A stretch of 64,000 nucleotides of DNA from Bacteroidales bacterium (GCA_017480785.1 JAFURZ010000007.1:124001-188000), one strand, 5' to 3'; positions 16,002 to 25,961 are shown, counted from the stretch's first letter. The notes: generated by a model not told the origin, from the sequence alone. A program made the numbers and translations.

Positions 16002-16062
16002 CAGCCGCAATCCGGATGAGTCGGATTGGCAAAATATTTGTAAATTAAACAATTTAGTTGAT

Positions 16063-17463
16063 ATGAAAAACAAATATTACGACCTGATTGACCAGACCTT
16101 CGACTTTCCGCAGGACGAATTCCGCACTGAGGACGGCGAGCTGTACTTCCACGACATTCCCTTGATGGAAATCATCAAGCAGTACGGCACCCCGTTGAAA
16201 ATCACCTACCTGCCAAAAATCAGCTCGCAGATACAGCGCGCGAAACGTCTGTTCAATGTGGCCATTGCCAAAACGGACTACAAGGGGTCGTACAACTACT
16301 GCTACTGCACCAAGAGCAACCACTTCTCGTTTGTGCTGGAAGAGGCCCTGAAGAACGACATCAACCTCGAGACTTCGTCGGCATTCGACATCAACCTCAT
16401 CCAGGAATTGCACTCGCAAGGCCTCATCGAGAAGGACAAAACCATCGTGTGCAACGGCTTCAAGAAGGAGCAGTACATACAGAATATTGTCGACATCTTC
16501 AACGACGGATTCCGTCATGTGATACCCATCCTGGACAACAAGAACGAGTTCTACACGCTGAACCAGACGCTCGCGGAGTGCCCGGAACCCATGCTGCTGG
16601 GCATCCGCATCGCCGCCGAAGAGGAGCCCAAGTTCGACTTCTACACCTCGCGCCTGGGCATCCGCTACCACGACATCGTGTCGTTCTACGAGAAGGAAAT
16701 CAAGCCCAACCCGAAGTTCCGCTTCAAGATGCTCCACTTCTTCATCAATACCGGCATCCGCGACACGGCCTACTACTGGAACGAGCTGGCGAAGTGCGTG
16801 AACGTGTACTGCGACTTGAAGCGTGTGTGTCCCGACCTGGACTCGCTGAACATCGGCGGCGGCTTCCCGTCGAAGGTCAGCCTGGCGTCGAACTACGACT
16901 ACGAGTACATGGCTGAGGAGATACTGGCCCAGATAAAGAACATCTGCGCGCAACGCGGAGTGGAGGAGCCGGACATATACACGGAGTTCGGCTCGTTCAC
17001 CGTGGGCGAGAGCGGTGCCACCCTCTACAGCATCCTGGACCAGAAGCAGCAGAACGACCGCGAGCTGTGGTACATGATTGACTCGAGTTTCATCACCACC
17101 CTGCCCGACACCTGGGGCATCAACCAGCGTTTCATCATGCTGCCCATCAACCACTGGGACTGCGAGTACCAGCGAGTGTTCCTCGGCGGCCTGACGTGCG
17201 ACTCGGAGGACTACTACAATGCCGACAGCCACGCCAACGCCATTTTCCTGCCCAAGCTACAGAAAGACGACCCGCTGTATATAGGCTTTTTCCACACGGG
17301 CGCCTATCAGGAGAGCATCGGCGGCTACGGCGGCATCCAGCACTGCCTCATCCCCGCCCCGAAGCATGTCATCATCGACAAAGACGAGAACGGGGAATAT
17401 GTCACCAAGCTCTTCGCCAAGGAGCAGAGCTACAAGTCGATGCTGAAGATATTGGGCTACTAG
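16063..17463 (+). CDS. PLP-dependent arginine/diaminopimelate-type decarboxylase (group IV, alanine-racemase fold)
   Basis: A 466-residue fold-type III PLP enzyme. The PLP-lysine is in YCYCTKSNH (about residue 86). A glycine-rich phosphate site, LNIGGGFPSK, the segment TEFGSFTVGESG and the C-terminal active-site motif LTCDSEDYY (Cys at the position used by DAPDC/ODC) are present. HFFINTGI replaces the HxHIGS of typical LysA. Homologues in Bacteroidota are usually called arginine decarboxylase, so polyamine synthesis is the best guess. The start at 16063 leaves a 60-nt leader after the promoter. A hairpin element abuts its stop. Confidence 0.75.
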   Translation: MKNKYYDLIDQTFDFPQDEFRTEDGELYFHDIPLMEIIKQYGTPLKITYLPKISSQIQRAKRLFNVAIAKTDYKGSYNYCYCTKSNHFSFVLEEALKNDINLETSSAFDINLIQELHSQGLIEKDKTIVCNGFKKEQYIQNIVDIFNDGFRHVIPILDNKNEFYTLNQTLAECPEPMLLGIRIAAEEEPKFDFYTSRLGIRYHDIVSFYEKEIKPNPKFRFKMLHFFINTGIRDTAYYWNELAKCVNVYCDLKRVCPDLDSLNIGGGFPSKVSLASNYDYEYMAEEILAQIKNICAQRGVEEPDIYTEFGSFTVGESGATLYSILDQKQQNDRELWYMIDSSFITTLPDTWGINQRFIMLPINHWDCEYQRVFLGGLTCDSEDYYNADSHANAIFLPKLQKDDPLYIGFFHTGAYQESIGGYGGIQHCLIPAPKHVIIDKDENGEYVTKLFAKEQSYKSMLKILGY

Positions 17464-17464
17464 A

Positions 17465-17502
17465 AAGCCTCACCCCGGCCCCTCTCCGATTGGAGAGGGG
17501 TG
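17465..17502. terminator. stop-abutting hairpin repeat (CCTCACCCC family), copy 1
   Basis: AGCCTCACCCC directly after the stop, then a perfect 9-bp stem, CCCCTCTCC (17479-17487) and GGAGAGGGG (17492-17500), loop GATT. The same element in the same relation to a stop codon is at 25998-26033. It lies between convergent genes. Confidence 0.7.
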
Positions 17503-17507
17503 ACTTG

Positions 17508-19862
17508 TCACTTGACGACAAGTTTCTTGACACTGGTGCCCTCGGCGGTCCGGATGCGGAGCAGGTAGAGGCCGGCAGGGATGCCCTGCAGGTCGAGGGT
17601 GCAACGGTCACCCTGAGCGGCGACGGTCTGCAACTGCTGACCCACCATATTCAGTACGGCCACACTCTTCAAGCCGGCGCCTCTCACCTCGGCCACCCGG
17701 CTGGCGGGATTGGGGCTGACGGAGATTGTCTTGGCCTCGGCGACCTGGGGGATGGCCACGAGGTCGCTCGTGCAAGGATGGAGGTAGGGCTTGTAGCCCT
17801 GGGCAGTGATGCTGAGGGTGTAGGTGGCGTCGAGGCCAGTTGCCGGGGCCGATAGGACAGCCACGCCGCTGGCGTCGGCAAAGGCTGACGAGACGAGGTC
17901 GTGATTGTCGCCCTGCACCAAGGCCACATAGGCATAGGGGACGGCAGTGACGGTGAGCTCGCCGGCCACATTGACGGCCGAGGCGGTGAGGTCCTGAGCC
18001 GTGCCGTTCCAAGGCAGGAGGCTCGGGTCGCCCATGAGTTCGTATATCTCCCAATAGTATTCCGCCACGGCGGTAGACCAGGCAGAGCCGACTGCCCGCT
18101 GCACGGACATGTTGCCTCCGTTGAGTACCTGTCCGGCGGTGTAGGCATGCTCGCTGAAGGCTTCGCCGTGGGTGTGGAACAGGCGGTCGTACATGCCCTT
18201 GCGGTTGGAGTCATAGTTGGGTGTCATAAAATGGGATACATTGCTGCGCACGCCGACGCTCCAGTAGAAGTCTTCGTCCCAGAAAGTGGAGTTGGTGGCA
18301 CCGACATAGCCGATTGCGCCGGCCCGGTTGCCCCTGCGGAGGAGGGCTTCGCCGAGGCAGACACCCTTGTCGAACTTGTTGCTCAGGCAGCAGCTGCCAA
18401 TCATAAAGGAGGGCTTGTCGGTGTTGCTCATCTGGTTAGCATGCGAGATGGAGAGCGAAGGCTTGTACCAGCCGTCCCAGTCGCCGTGGGCGCTGTAGTT
18501 TATCCAACCGAGACCGCTATTGTAGCGGGTGCGGAGGGTGGAGGCGGCGGTCGACGACTGGCTGTTGCCCGTCACCGTGACGCCGTCAGGTGCCGTGCTG
18601 GGGTCATTCTTATAGTAATACACGGTGTTGTAGCCGTTGTCGGCATTGACATAGTAATAGGCGATATAGTCCATCGTGGGGTCGGCGCAACGCCAGGCGT
18701 TGTCGTAGTTGTCTGTGTTGTAACCGTTGTCGTAGCCTGAAACCAAGGCGGCACGGCCCAGGTAGCTGTCATCGGGGAACTGGTAGCGCTCGTAGAACAG
18801 GGTCTTCTCAATAATGCCGCGCAGGGTGCTGGTATCGGTGGCCGAGAAACGACCCTGATAGCAGTCGGGCAACTTGTCGCCCGAAGTCCATGAGGCAAAA
18901 TACAGGTCGGTGACATGGTCGGCATCAAGGCCTGCATAATTGCGCAGCGCATTAACCGTCGACGAGGTGAGACTGGACTGGAACGGAGGCAACTGCGCTA
19001 TGTCGCCCACGAGGAGCAGGTAGGTGGGGGCGGGAGCGGCGTTGCTGGCCTCGTCATACATCTGCTGCAGGGTGGCAGCGGTGGTGGCTGCGGCAGTGCC
19101 ATTGGCTTGATAGATGAGGTCGACCAACATGCCCTGCTGGCGCTTCCAGTCGGCAAACTCGTCGAGGGCGGCGCACCGGAGGCTCTGTGAGGCCATGATG
19201 ACCATGCGGATGGGGGCCGTGGTACGGATGGACTTGGCACCGACAAGGCTATTGAGCGTCGGCCCGGCGGAGAAGGCTGGCGTGTAGTAGCGCTCGAAGT
19301 GCTTGAGGGTGGCGCCGGCATCGCTTCCTAGATAATGCACAGTGACATCGGCACTGCGGCAGACAACCATTTTGCCACTGACGGGATTGATGCTGACGGG
19401 CGACCAGGTGAGGACGGCATAGTTGCGGTCGCGTCCGATGCCGAGGGGCGTCACACTGGCCAGCGGGCGCGAGTAGAACGCATCGGAGGTATAGACGGAC
19501 TCGTCGATAATCATCTGCGGCTCGCGGGTGTCACTCTTGCTGCGCGAAGGTTGCAGGGGCATCACCCGTCCGGAGGGGAGCACGAGGGTGTCGTAGACAG
19601 CATTGGTCACCTCCACAGTCATCCCGTCGCAGAAAGGCACCGACAGCAGGCTGTTGCTCACAGGGAGCGCCGGGGCGCCCAACTCGCCGCCGGAGATGTA
19701 CTCATCGGCCGAGAGACGCAGGTATTCTCCTTCGGTGACCTTGACGGCAGGTGTAATGTAATGCACCTTGAGTTCATCGAAGTTGTCGGTCATCACACGC
19801 TGAGCCACTGCCGGGGTGGCCAGTAGCAGAAGCGTTGACAGAACGGATATTGTCTTTTTCAT
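17508..19862 (-). CDS. gingipain-like family C25 peptidase with T9SS type A sorting domain
   Basis: A 784-residue secreted cysteine protease. Layout: signal peptide (MKKTISVLSTLLLLATPAVAQ); an N-terminal prodomain-like region to about 210; a C25 catalytic domain about 215-630, with catalytic His in NYSAHGDWDGW (about 457) and Cys in GSCCLSNKFD (about 489); an Ig-like domain about 635-700; and a C-terminal T9SS type A domain (SVSPNPASRVAEV ... GLYLLRIRTAEGTSVKKLVVK). It is predicted to be exported by type IX secretion and anchored or released at the surface. The start overlaps the RluA-family gene stop by 4 nt, so it ends a long housekeeping operon. Substrate specificity cannot be read from sequence. 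Confidence 0.9.
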   Translation of the reverse strand: MKKTISVLSTLLLLATPAVAQRVMTDNFDELKVHYITPAVKVTEGEYLRLSADEYISGGELGAPALPVSNSLLSVPFCDGMTVEVTNAVYDTLVLPSGRVMPLQPSRSKSDTREPQMIIDESVYTSDAFYSRPLASVTPLGIGRDRNYAVLTWSPVSINPVSGKMVVCRSADVTVHYLGSDAGATLKHFERYYTPAFSAGPTLNSLVGAKSIRTTAPIRMVIMASQSLRCAALDEFADWKRQQGMLVDLIYQANGTAAATTAATLQQMYDEASNAAPAPTYLLLVGDIAQLPPFQSSLTSSTVNALRNYAGLDADHVTDLYFASWTSGDKLPDCYQGRFSATDTSTLRGIIEKTLFYERYQFPDDSYLGRAALVSGYDNGYNTDNYDNAWRCADPTMDYIAYYYVNADNGYNTVYYYKNDPSTAPDGVTVTGNSQSSTAASTLRTRYNSGLGWINYSAHGDWDGWYKPSLSISHANQMSNTDKPSFMIGSCCLSNKFDKGVCLGEALLRRGNRAGAIGYVGATNSTFWDEDFYWSVGVRSNVSHFMTPNYDSNRKGMYDRLFHTHGEAFSEHAYTAGQVLNGGNMSVQRAVGSAWSTAVAEYYWEIYELMGDPSLLPWNGTAQDLTASAVNVAGELTVTAVPYAYVALVQGDNHDLVSSAFADASGVAVLSAPATGLDATYTLSITAQGYKPYLHPCTSDLVAIPQVAEAKTISVSPNPASRVAEVRGAGLKSVAVLNMVGQQLQTVAAQGDRCTLDLQGIPAGLYLLRIRTAEGTSVKKLVVK

Positions 19863-20536
19863 ATATTGAACATTTTACTTATTTCGTCGTTGGGGGCCGT
19901 AACGGTTATCATCTCATGTCTGACGGGATGCTCGAAGGTGACGCTGTAGGCATGCAGAGAGATGCTTCCGTCGGGGTTGCTGCGCTCGGCACCATACTTG
20001 AGGTCGCCCTTGATGGGACAGCCGATGTTGGCCAGTTGGCAGCGTATCTGGTGGTGGCGGCCGGTGTGGAGGTTGATGTCGAGCAGATGGTAGCCACCCT
20101 CGCTGACGGCCACTTCCCTATACTCCAGACGGGCCAGCTTGGCGTTGGGTCGTGCGGCAGAGAAGACATAGCTCTTGTTACGCTCCTCGTTCTTGACCAG
20201 CCAGTTCTCCAATGCTCCGACAGGCCGGGGTGGTGCATTCTTGACCACCGCCCAATAATGTTTCTCGAACTCGCGGGTACGCACCTTCTCGACCATGCGG
20301 CTGAGGGCCTTGGAAGTCTTGGCCAGCAGGACCACCCCGCTGACAGGACGGTCGAGACGGTGGATGACACCACAGTAGACCTGGCCCGGCTTATGGTCGC
20401 GCTCTTTGAGGAATGCCTTGGCAATGTCGGCCAGACAGGGGTCGCCGGTCTTGTCGCCCTGCGTTATCTGCCCAGCCATCTTATTGATGGCCAGCAGATG
20501 GTTGTCCTCGTAGAGTATCTGGTCGGCAAAGGTCAT
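19859..20536 (-). CDS. RluA-family pseudouridine synthase
   Basis: A 225-residue RNA pseudouridine synthase with the catalytic HRLDRPVSG motif (Asp62 nucleophile region), INKMAGQITQ at the start and LHTGRHHQIR, all typical of RluA/RluD. It has no S4 domain, so it is closer to the RluA/TruC-like short forms. Whether it targets rRNA or tRNA is not determined. ATGA overlaps connect it to cdsA upstream and to the C25 protease downstream. Confidence 0.9.
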   Translation of the reverse strand: MTFADQILYEDNHLLAINKMAGQITQGDKTGDPCLADIAKAFLKERDHKPGQVYCGVIHRLDRPVSGVVLLAKTSKALSRMVEKVRTREFEKHYWAVVKNAPPRPVGALENWLVKNEERNKSYVFSAARPNAKLARLEYREVAVSEGGYHLLDINLHTGRHHQIRCQLANIGCPIKGDLKYGAERSNPDGSISLHAYSVTFEHPVRHEMITVTAPNDEISKMFNI

Positions 20537-21381
20537 AGCTGGACGAAGAATGTTAGATAGACATAAACGAAGGGTGTGGCGATGAGGAGGCTGTCGAAAC
20601 GGTCGAGGAAACCGCCGTGGCCCGGCATAATACTGCCGCTGTCTTTCATGCCGACAGAACGTTTGAGCATGCTTTCCACCAAGTCACCCAGAGTGTCGAT
20701 AACGCTACAGATGAGCCCCATGACCAACCAGTGATACCACGCAATCTCCTTGTTGAACAGCGGTCCCACGAAGTAAGCCACCAAGAGAGTGACGACCACT
20801 CCGATAATGGTGCCCTCCCAAGTCTTGCCCGGCGAGTGGCGGGACCACATCTTATGCTTGCCGATAAGGGAACCTCCCATGTAGGCGCCGTTGTCGTTCA
20901 TCCACACCATGATGAGCACCATCACGAGGGCATTGTAGTTGAAGTGGAGCCACGGCATCAGGCCCAGCGGGATGGCGGCATACAGCATCGGCACCAGCGT
21001 GTAGGCTGCATCACGGAAGGGCTGCTCGCTATGGTACCACAGCTGTGCCACGGCAGCCACGGCAAAGAACAACGGCACAAACGTATAGAACACCCATACG
21101 AAAGTGAAGCCATAGGCTGCACTCACCATCGGGACGAGGGCAAACATCAACAGCGCAGCCACAGCCAACACATATCCCAGCGGACGGCACGGCGTAGCAC
21201 CCTGCTTGGCGACTATGCGGAAGAACTCGAACGTGCAGCCCACCGTCACAAAGAGCAGGAACGCCGTAAAGATGATGGCACCCGCCAACTTGTTACCCAG
21301 AAGAGCTCCACTATAGATGCTACCCAGGAAGAGCAGCACGTAAACTATCGCACTGACTGTACGTGTCCAAAAGTTCTTCAT
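20533..21381 (-). CDS. cdsA: phosphatidate cytidylyltransferase
   Basis: An integral membrane enzyme making CDP-diacylglycerol, the precursor of all phospholipids. The 282 residues have multiple hydrophobic segments, and the CDS signature is at the C-terminal end: SMLKRSVGMKDSGSIMPGHG followed by GFLDRFDS. Overlaps of 4 nt with ftsH and the RluA-family gene indicate coupling. Its product would supply the CDP-alcohol phosphatidyltransferase encoded at 41142-41834. Confidence 0.95.
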   Translation of the reverse strand: MKNFWTRTVSAIVYVLLFLGSIYSGALLGNKLAGAIIFTAFLLFVTVGCTFEFFRIVAKQGATPCRPLGYVLAVAALLMFALVPMVSAAYGFTFVWVFYTFVPLFFAVAAVAQLWYHSEQPFRDAAYTLVPMLYAAIPLGLMPWLHFNYNALVMVLIMVWMNDNGAYMGGSLIGKHKMWSRHSPGKTWEGTIIGVVVTLLVAYFVGPLFNKEIAWYHWLVMGLICSVIDTLGDLVESMLKRSVGMKDSGSIMPGHGGFLDRFDSLLIATPFVYVYLTFFVQL

Positions 21382-23450
21382 ACCTCTTCAAAGTCTTGTT
21401 TGTCGTTGTCAGTCTGATTGGCATCATCGTCCGTATCGGGCTCGTCAGTCGGGTCCTCCTGTTCTTCGACGGTCGTGTTCTCCCACGGACGCGGGCCATA
21501 AATGCGCTCCAAGTCTTCGCGGAAGAGGACCTCCTTGTCGTAGAGTTGTGCGGCCAGTTCATCCAACTGGGCACGGTGACTGAGCAGCAACTCCTTGGCC
21601 TTGGCATAGGCCTCCTCCACCATGCGCTTCACCTCGCGGTCGATGGTCTCGGCAGTCTTCTCGCTGAAGGGCTTGGAGAAAGAGTATTCACTCTGGCCCG
21701 TGGAGTCGTAGAAGCTGATGTTACCCACCTCGGGACTCATGCCGTAGTAGGTCACCAAGGCATGCGCCATCTTAGTGGCGCGTTCGATGTCGTTCAAAGC
21801 GCCGGTGCTTATCTTTCCGTAGACTATCTCCTCCGAGGCACGCCCTGCCATGAGTGAGGTCATCTCGTCGAACATCTGCTCATAGGTAGTAATCTGTCGC
21901 TCCTCGGGCAGGTACCACGCCGCACCGAGGGCTTTGCCGCGCGGCACGATGGTGACCTTGACCAGCGGGTTGGCCCAACGCAGCAGCCAACTGACCGAAG
22001 CGTGGCCCGACTCATGATAGGCGATGGTGTGCTTCTCCTGGTCGGTAAGCACCTTGGTGCGTTTCTCCAAGCCTCCGACAATGCGGTCGACAGCATCCAG
22101 GAAGTCCTGCTTGTCTATCTGCTTCTTGTTCTTGCGGGCGGCACAGAGGGCAGCCTCGTTGCACACATTGGCAATGTCGGCCCCGCTGAAGCCCGGCGTC
22201 TGCTTGGCTAGGAAAGCACGGTCGACATACTCCTCGCTGTTCTTGTCTTTATTGAGCTTGAGTTTCTTCATGTGAACGGCAAAGATAGCCTTACGCTCCT
22301 CCAGGTCGGGCAGTTCCACATAAATCTGACGGTCGAAGCGTCCGGCACGCAGCAACGCCTTGTCGAGCACGTCGGCTCGGTTGGTGGCCGCCATGACGAT
22401 GATATTGGTGTTACTCGAGAAGCCGTCCATCTCGGTCAGCAGCTGGTTCAGCGTGCTCTCACGCTCGTCGTTGCCACCGGTGATGGCCTTGCCGCGGGCA
22501 CGTCCCACGGCATCAATCTCGTCGATGAACACGATGCAGGGAGCCTTCTTCTTGGCTTCATCGAAAAGGCCACGCACACGCGAGGCACCCACGCCGACGA
22601 ACATCTCGACGAACTCGGAGCCGCTCATGGAGAAGAACGGCACACCTGCCTCGCCGGCCACTGCCCTGGCCAGCAGGGTCTTGCCGGTACCCGGAGGGCC
22701 TACCAGCAGCACGCCCTTGGGTATCTTGCCACCCAGCTCGGTATAATGCTGCGGGTTCTTCAGGAAGTCGACCACCTCCATCACCTCCTCCTTGGCACCG
22801 GCCAGGCCGGCCACATCCCTGAAGGTGACATTATTCTGCTTGGTGGCATCATATTGCTTGGCAGTGCTGCGGCCGAAGCCGAAAAGGCTGAAGCCTCCGC
22901 CACCGCCGTCGCCACCCATTTGCCGGCGGCTGATGGCGCCCATAATCCAGAAGAAGAACAGCAACATCAGCAGCGGGCCGAACCAGACCAACAGCTCACG
23001 CCAGGCATTGCTACGCTTCTCAATCCTGTAGCTGATATGCTTGCCGGTACGCTCCTCGACGATGGAAAGCTCACGGTCGAAGTGGTCGAGATTACCGATG
23101 CTGTAAATGTAGTAGCCCAGTGGTCCGTTGGCGCCGGTGATGTTCTTGGTGATAATGTCACGGAAGGTGACGGTGTCGCGCCGTGCCACCTCGGGCTTGA
23201 TGCGTATCTGCGCCACCTCTTCGTTGATGACCGTAATGCTCTCGTAGTCGCCCCTCTCGAGGATTGGTTCCAGTCGCTCCCACGTTATCTCGTGTTTGGT
23301 CGACGAGCTGCCGCTGCCACCGAAGAGCGACCACACCAGCAGAAGCATGATGACGCCGTAGATGATGTACATGATGCGGCTGCCCTTGGGGCGGTTGCCA
23401 CGGTTGCGGTTGGGCTGTTGCTGAGGTTGTCTGTTGGGTTGTTCAGCCAT
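21378..23450 (-). CDS. ftsH: ATP-dependent zinc metalloprotease FtsH
   Basis: A membrane-anchored AAA protease for quality control of membrane proteins. It has 690 residues: a Gln/Asn-rich cytoplasmic start, TM1 (about 27-45), a periplasmic domain, TM2 (about 155-172), and an AAA domain with Walker A GPPGTGKT (about 248) and Walker [11 protein letters not shown]. The protease domain has zinc motif HESGH (about 481), and the C-terminus is acidic. It is preceded 5 nt away by rsfS and overlaps cdsA by 4 nt; the same neighbourhood (rsfS-ftsH-cdsA) is common in Bacteroidota. Confidence 0.97.
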   Translation of the reverse strand: MAEQPNRQPQQQPNRNRGNRPKGSRIMYIIYGVIMLLLVWSLFGGSGSSSTKHEITWERLEPILERGDYESITVINEEVAQIRIKPEVARRDTVTFRDIITKNITGANGPLGYYIYSIGNLDHFDRELSIVEERTGKHISYRIEKRSNAWRELLVWFGPLLMLLFFFWIMGAISRRQMGGDGGGGGFSLFGFGRSTAKQYDATKQNNVTFRDVAGLAGAKEEVMEVVDFLKNPQHYTELGGKIPKGVLLVGPPGTGKTLLARAVAGEAGVPFFSMSGSEFVEMFVGVGASRVRGLFDEAKKKAPCIVFIDEIDAVGRARGKAITGGNDERESTLNQLLTEMDGFSSNTNIIVMAATNRADVLDKALLRAGRFDRQIYVELPDLEERKAIFAVHMKKLKLNKDKNSEEYVDRAFLAKQTPGFSGADIANVCNEAALCAARKNKKQIDKQDFLDAVDRIVGGLEKRTKVLTDQEKHTIAYHESGHASVSWLLRWANPLVKVTIVPRGKALGAAWYLPEERQITTYEQMFDEMTSLMAGRASEEIVYGKISTGALNDIERATKMAHALVTYYGMSPEVGNISFYDSTGQSEYSFSKPFSEKTAETIDREVKRMVEEAYAKAKELLLSHRAQLDELAAQLYDKEVLFREDLERIYGPRPWENTTVEEQEDPTDEPDTDDDANQTDNDKQDFEEV

Positions 23451-23455
23451 AGTTG

Positions 23456-23827
23456 TTATGCTTTAGTCGTTATCGGGACCTCTTCGCCGTCGCTCCACAG
23501 CTCGTCGAGACGGTAGAAGGCCCGCTTGTCCTTCAGGAAGATATGCACCACCACGTCGAAGTAGTCCATCAGTATCCACTCCGCATTGTTGTAGCCTTCC
23601 ACCTTGTGGGGGTTGAGGCCGGTAGCTTTCTTGACGGTTTCAAACACCGCGTCGCTCAGCGCGCTGACGTGCGACGGCACATTGCCCGTGGCGATGACGA
23701 AATACTCCGCCGGGGCGCCATGCACCTTGCGCAGGTCGAGGATGCGCACCTCCTCGGCTTTCTTTTCATCCATTGTCTGTGCGGCCAGCCGTGCCAGCAC
23801 CTCCGATTCTTTCTCTCTATTGTTCAT
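23456..23827 (-). CDS. rsfS: ribosomal silencing factor RsfS (Iojap)
   Basis: Binds L14 on the 50S subunit to block subunit joining under nutrient limitation. It has 123 residues with the Iojap-domain segments DLRKVHGAPAEYFVIATGN, VEGYNNAEWILMDYFDVVVHIF and FYRLDELWSD. The start overlaps the tsaE stop by 4 nt. Confidence 0.95.
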   Translation of the reverse strand: MNNREKESEVLARLAAQTMDEKKAEEVRILDLRKVHGAPAEYFVIATGNVPSHVSALSDAVFETVKKATGLNPHKVEGYNNAEWILMDYFDVVVHIFLKDKRAFYRLDELWSDGEEVPITTKA

Positions 23828-24246
23828 TCTGTTATTACGTTCGCTTTCAGTATTCTTTTACCCTCGCATTCCTCCATTTCCACCCTTACGTAGCGCTCCG
23901 GCAGCAACTCCTCCACCTTCTCCGTCCACTCCGTGAAACAGTAGCACCCGCTGTAGAAGTACTCCTCATAGCCTATGTCGTAGGCCTCGGCCACCGACTT
24001 CAGGCGGTAGAAGTCGAAGTGGTAGACCGGCTCGTCGAACGCCGTGGAGTACTCGTTGACGATGGCGAAAGTCGGGCTGCACACCACATCCACCACCCCC
24101 AGCACGTCGCACAGCTTCTTAATCAGCGTGGTCTTCCCCACCCCCATCTTGCCGAAGAAGGCGAAGAAGCGCTCCTCCTTAAATGTGGCAAGCAAATTCC
24201 GTGCCACTTCGTGGAGCTCCGCAAGACCCTGTATCTCAACAACCAT
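23824..24246 (-). CDS. tsaE: tRNA threonylcarbamoyladenosine biosynthesis ATPase TsaE
   Basis: An ATPase partner of TsaD/TsaB in t6A37 synthesis. It has 140 residues, with P-loop GKMGVGKTTLIKKLC (about 35-49), the conserved SPTFAIVNEY and the Walker-B-like YHFDFYRL, ending with FTEWTEKVEELLP. It lies 3 nt after the DUF4293 gene. Confidence 0.94.
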   Translation of the reverse strand: MVVEIQGLAELHEVARNLLATFKEERFFAFFGKMGVGKTTLIKKLCDVLGVVDVVCSPTFAIVNEYSTAFDEPVYHFDFYRLKSVAEAYDIGYEEYFYSGCYCFTEWTEKVEELLPERYVRVEMEECEGKRILKANVITE

Positions 24247-24249
24247 GGC

Positions 24250-24792
24250 TTATCTCAGTCTGTCGGCTGCCCTCACTTTGGCTTCGTCCCTCTTGATGCC
24301 GCGATGGGCCAGCACCAGGAACAGGAGCGACACGATGGGGGCATAGGCTCCCACAAACCAAGTCACCTGCAGGTCAGCCCCTTGCATAGCCCTAAGCACC
24401 GTCTTGCCGTAGGCGTCGACTGCCCAGAAGAAGAGCAGGAACACATAGGCGACGTTGAACAAGAAGCCCACCGCCACCACGCGCATCTGCCGCACACGGT
24501 TTTTGAAGAGGAAGATACTCACCAACGCGATAAGCGCCGTCGCGATGGCCACTGCTATGAGCGGCCAGGTCTGGAACCCGCTGGCCCGCTGGCTGTAGAC
24601 CACCACCGGGTCGAGGTTGGCTATCTGGCTCAGCATGTCGGGACTGTCCTTGGCCAAGAGGTTGAACTCGGCCTCCACCTTCTGCCCCGTCGAGGGCACC
24701 GTAAGCTGGTACTCGGCCACCGGCACCAGGAATGTCAGCACTATGCAGCACATAGCCAGCACCAGCCAGAACGATTGAATTCTTTGTATCAT
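24250..24792 (-). CDS. DUF4293 family membrane protein
   Basis: A 180-residue protein of a Bacteroidota-restricted family. It starts MIQRIQSFWLVLAMCCIVL and shows four hydrophobic stretches (about 8-27, 75-95, 105-125, 140-160) with a periplasmic-looking loop after the first, which matches DUF4293. Function is unknown. It sits in the operon upstream of tsaE with a 3-nt gap. Confidence 0.85.
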   Translation of the reverse strand: MIQRIQSFWLVLAMCCIVLTFLVPVAEYQLTVPSTGQKVEAEFNLLAKDSPDMLSQIANLDPVVVYSQRASGFQTWPLIAVAIATALIALVSIFLFKNRVRQMRVVAVGFLFNVAYVFLLFFWAVDAYGKTVLRAMQGADLQVTWFVGAYAPIVSLLFLVLAHRGIKRDEAKVRAADRLR

Positions 24793-24830
24793 AATTCTTA
24801 GCAGATAATTGTAACCTTAAACCCTAAACC

Positions 24831-25961
24831 TTACTTAATCCTCAACTCCCCTATCTTGCGGCCCTTGTCGACCACCACGGCATCCTTCACATACATGAAT
24901 CCCGGGTTGCCGCGCATCATCGTCTCGATGGCCGTGGCGTCGGCAAAGAGGTAGTCCAGACCGTCTATCCTGTTTCCATACATCCACGACTGCACCTCCT
25001 CGGGCAGCGCCGACGTGAGCATCACGATGCGGATGCCGTTCTCCTCGGCCATGGCCAAGGCGCGTGCCACCTCGGCCACCCCTTTCTTGTCGACATCCTG
25101 CAGATGGTGCACCGTGACGATAATCATGCCGTCCTCGGCCGGCAGCAGGTCGGTGGCACGGTCCTCGCCCTCGAGGTCCATCATGGAGAAGCCCGGGGCC
25201 GCAATCTCGCGCGGGTCCACCACGCGGCTGCTCTCCCACTCCCACTGCTCAGCCCACTGCGGGTCGTTCATCTTCTCCATCAGCAGCGCCGACTCGAACT
25301 CCTCCGTCGCGCCGGTCTCCACGTTGCGATAGGTGACATAGCTCTTCAGGCCTTCCACGTTGTCGGTATCCATCATCTTGTTGCCTATCTTCCACGGACG
25401 GAAGTCGATGACGGGCTCGTGCTTGATGTTGTACATCTCGAAGATGAGCATCAGGGCCACCGCCATGATGAAGACGATGCCGTCGCGCTCAAAGCGGCGC
25501 TTGCGGCGCAGGTTGCGCGTGAGGAAAATCCACACCGTCGGCACGTCAAGCACCACGTTCTTCCAGAAAGTCTGCCAGTTGGTCAGCTTCACGGCGTCGC
25601 CGAAGCAGCCGCAGTCGGTCACCTTGTTGGTCAGCGCATCGACCAGCGTGGTGCAGGTGAAGAAGAGCATCATCAGCACCAGCAGCCAGGCCGACAGGCG
25701 GCGGTAGGCGTTGAATATCAGCAGCACACCCACCAGGAACTCGGCACAGATGAGGCCCACCGACAGCAGGCCCGCCAGCGGCAGGGCCCACTCGAAGGTC
25801 ATACCGCCGATGCTCCAGGCGGTCATGTACTCCTGCACCTTGAACGTCGTCCCCATCGGGTCCACCCCCTTGGTGAACGACGAGAACAAAAACACCAGCC
25901 CCACAAACCAGCGGGCCACCACATTCAACGTGTAATTCAGTTTCGTATCCTTTATCTTCAT
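24831..25961 (-). CDS. BT_3928-like DoxX/MauE-family membrane protein with thioredoxin-like tail
   Basis: A 376-residue protein from the ATG at 25961 (a TTG at 25982 is the only upstream alternative). The N-terminal 160 residues have four to five TM helices of DoxX/MauE type (VARWFVGLVFLFSSFTKGVDPMGT) and a conserved CGCFGD motif. The C-terminal half is soluble and resembles a thioredoxin-like fold without an obvious CxxC. A role in periplasmic redox or electron supply is plausible from the MauE relation, but unproven. It is flanked by DUF1599 and DUF4293 genes, an arrangement seen in Bacteroidales. Confidence 0.75.
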   Translation of the reverse strand: MKIKDTKLNYTLNVVARWFVGLVFLFSSFTKGVDPMGTTFKVQEYMTAWSIGGMTFEWALPLAGLLSVGLICAEFLVGVLLIFNAYRRLSAWLLVLMMLFFTCTTLVDALTNKVTDCGCFGDAVKLTNWQTFWKNVVLDVPTVWIFLTRNLRRKRRFERDGIVFIMAVALMLIFEMYNIKHEPVIDFRPWKIGNKMMDTDNVEGLKSYVTYRNVETGATEEFESALLMEKMNDPQWAEQWEWESSRVVDPREIAAPGFSMMDLEGEDRATDLLPAEDGMIIVTVHHLQDVDKKGVAEVARALAMAEENGIRIVMLTSALPEEVQSWMYGNRIDGLDYLFADATAIETMMRGNPGFMYVKDAVVVDKGRKIGELRIK

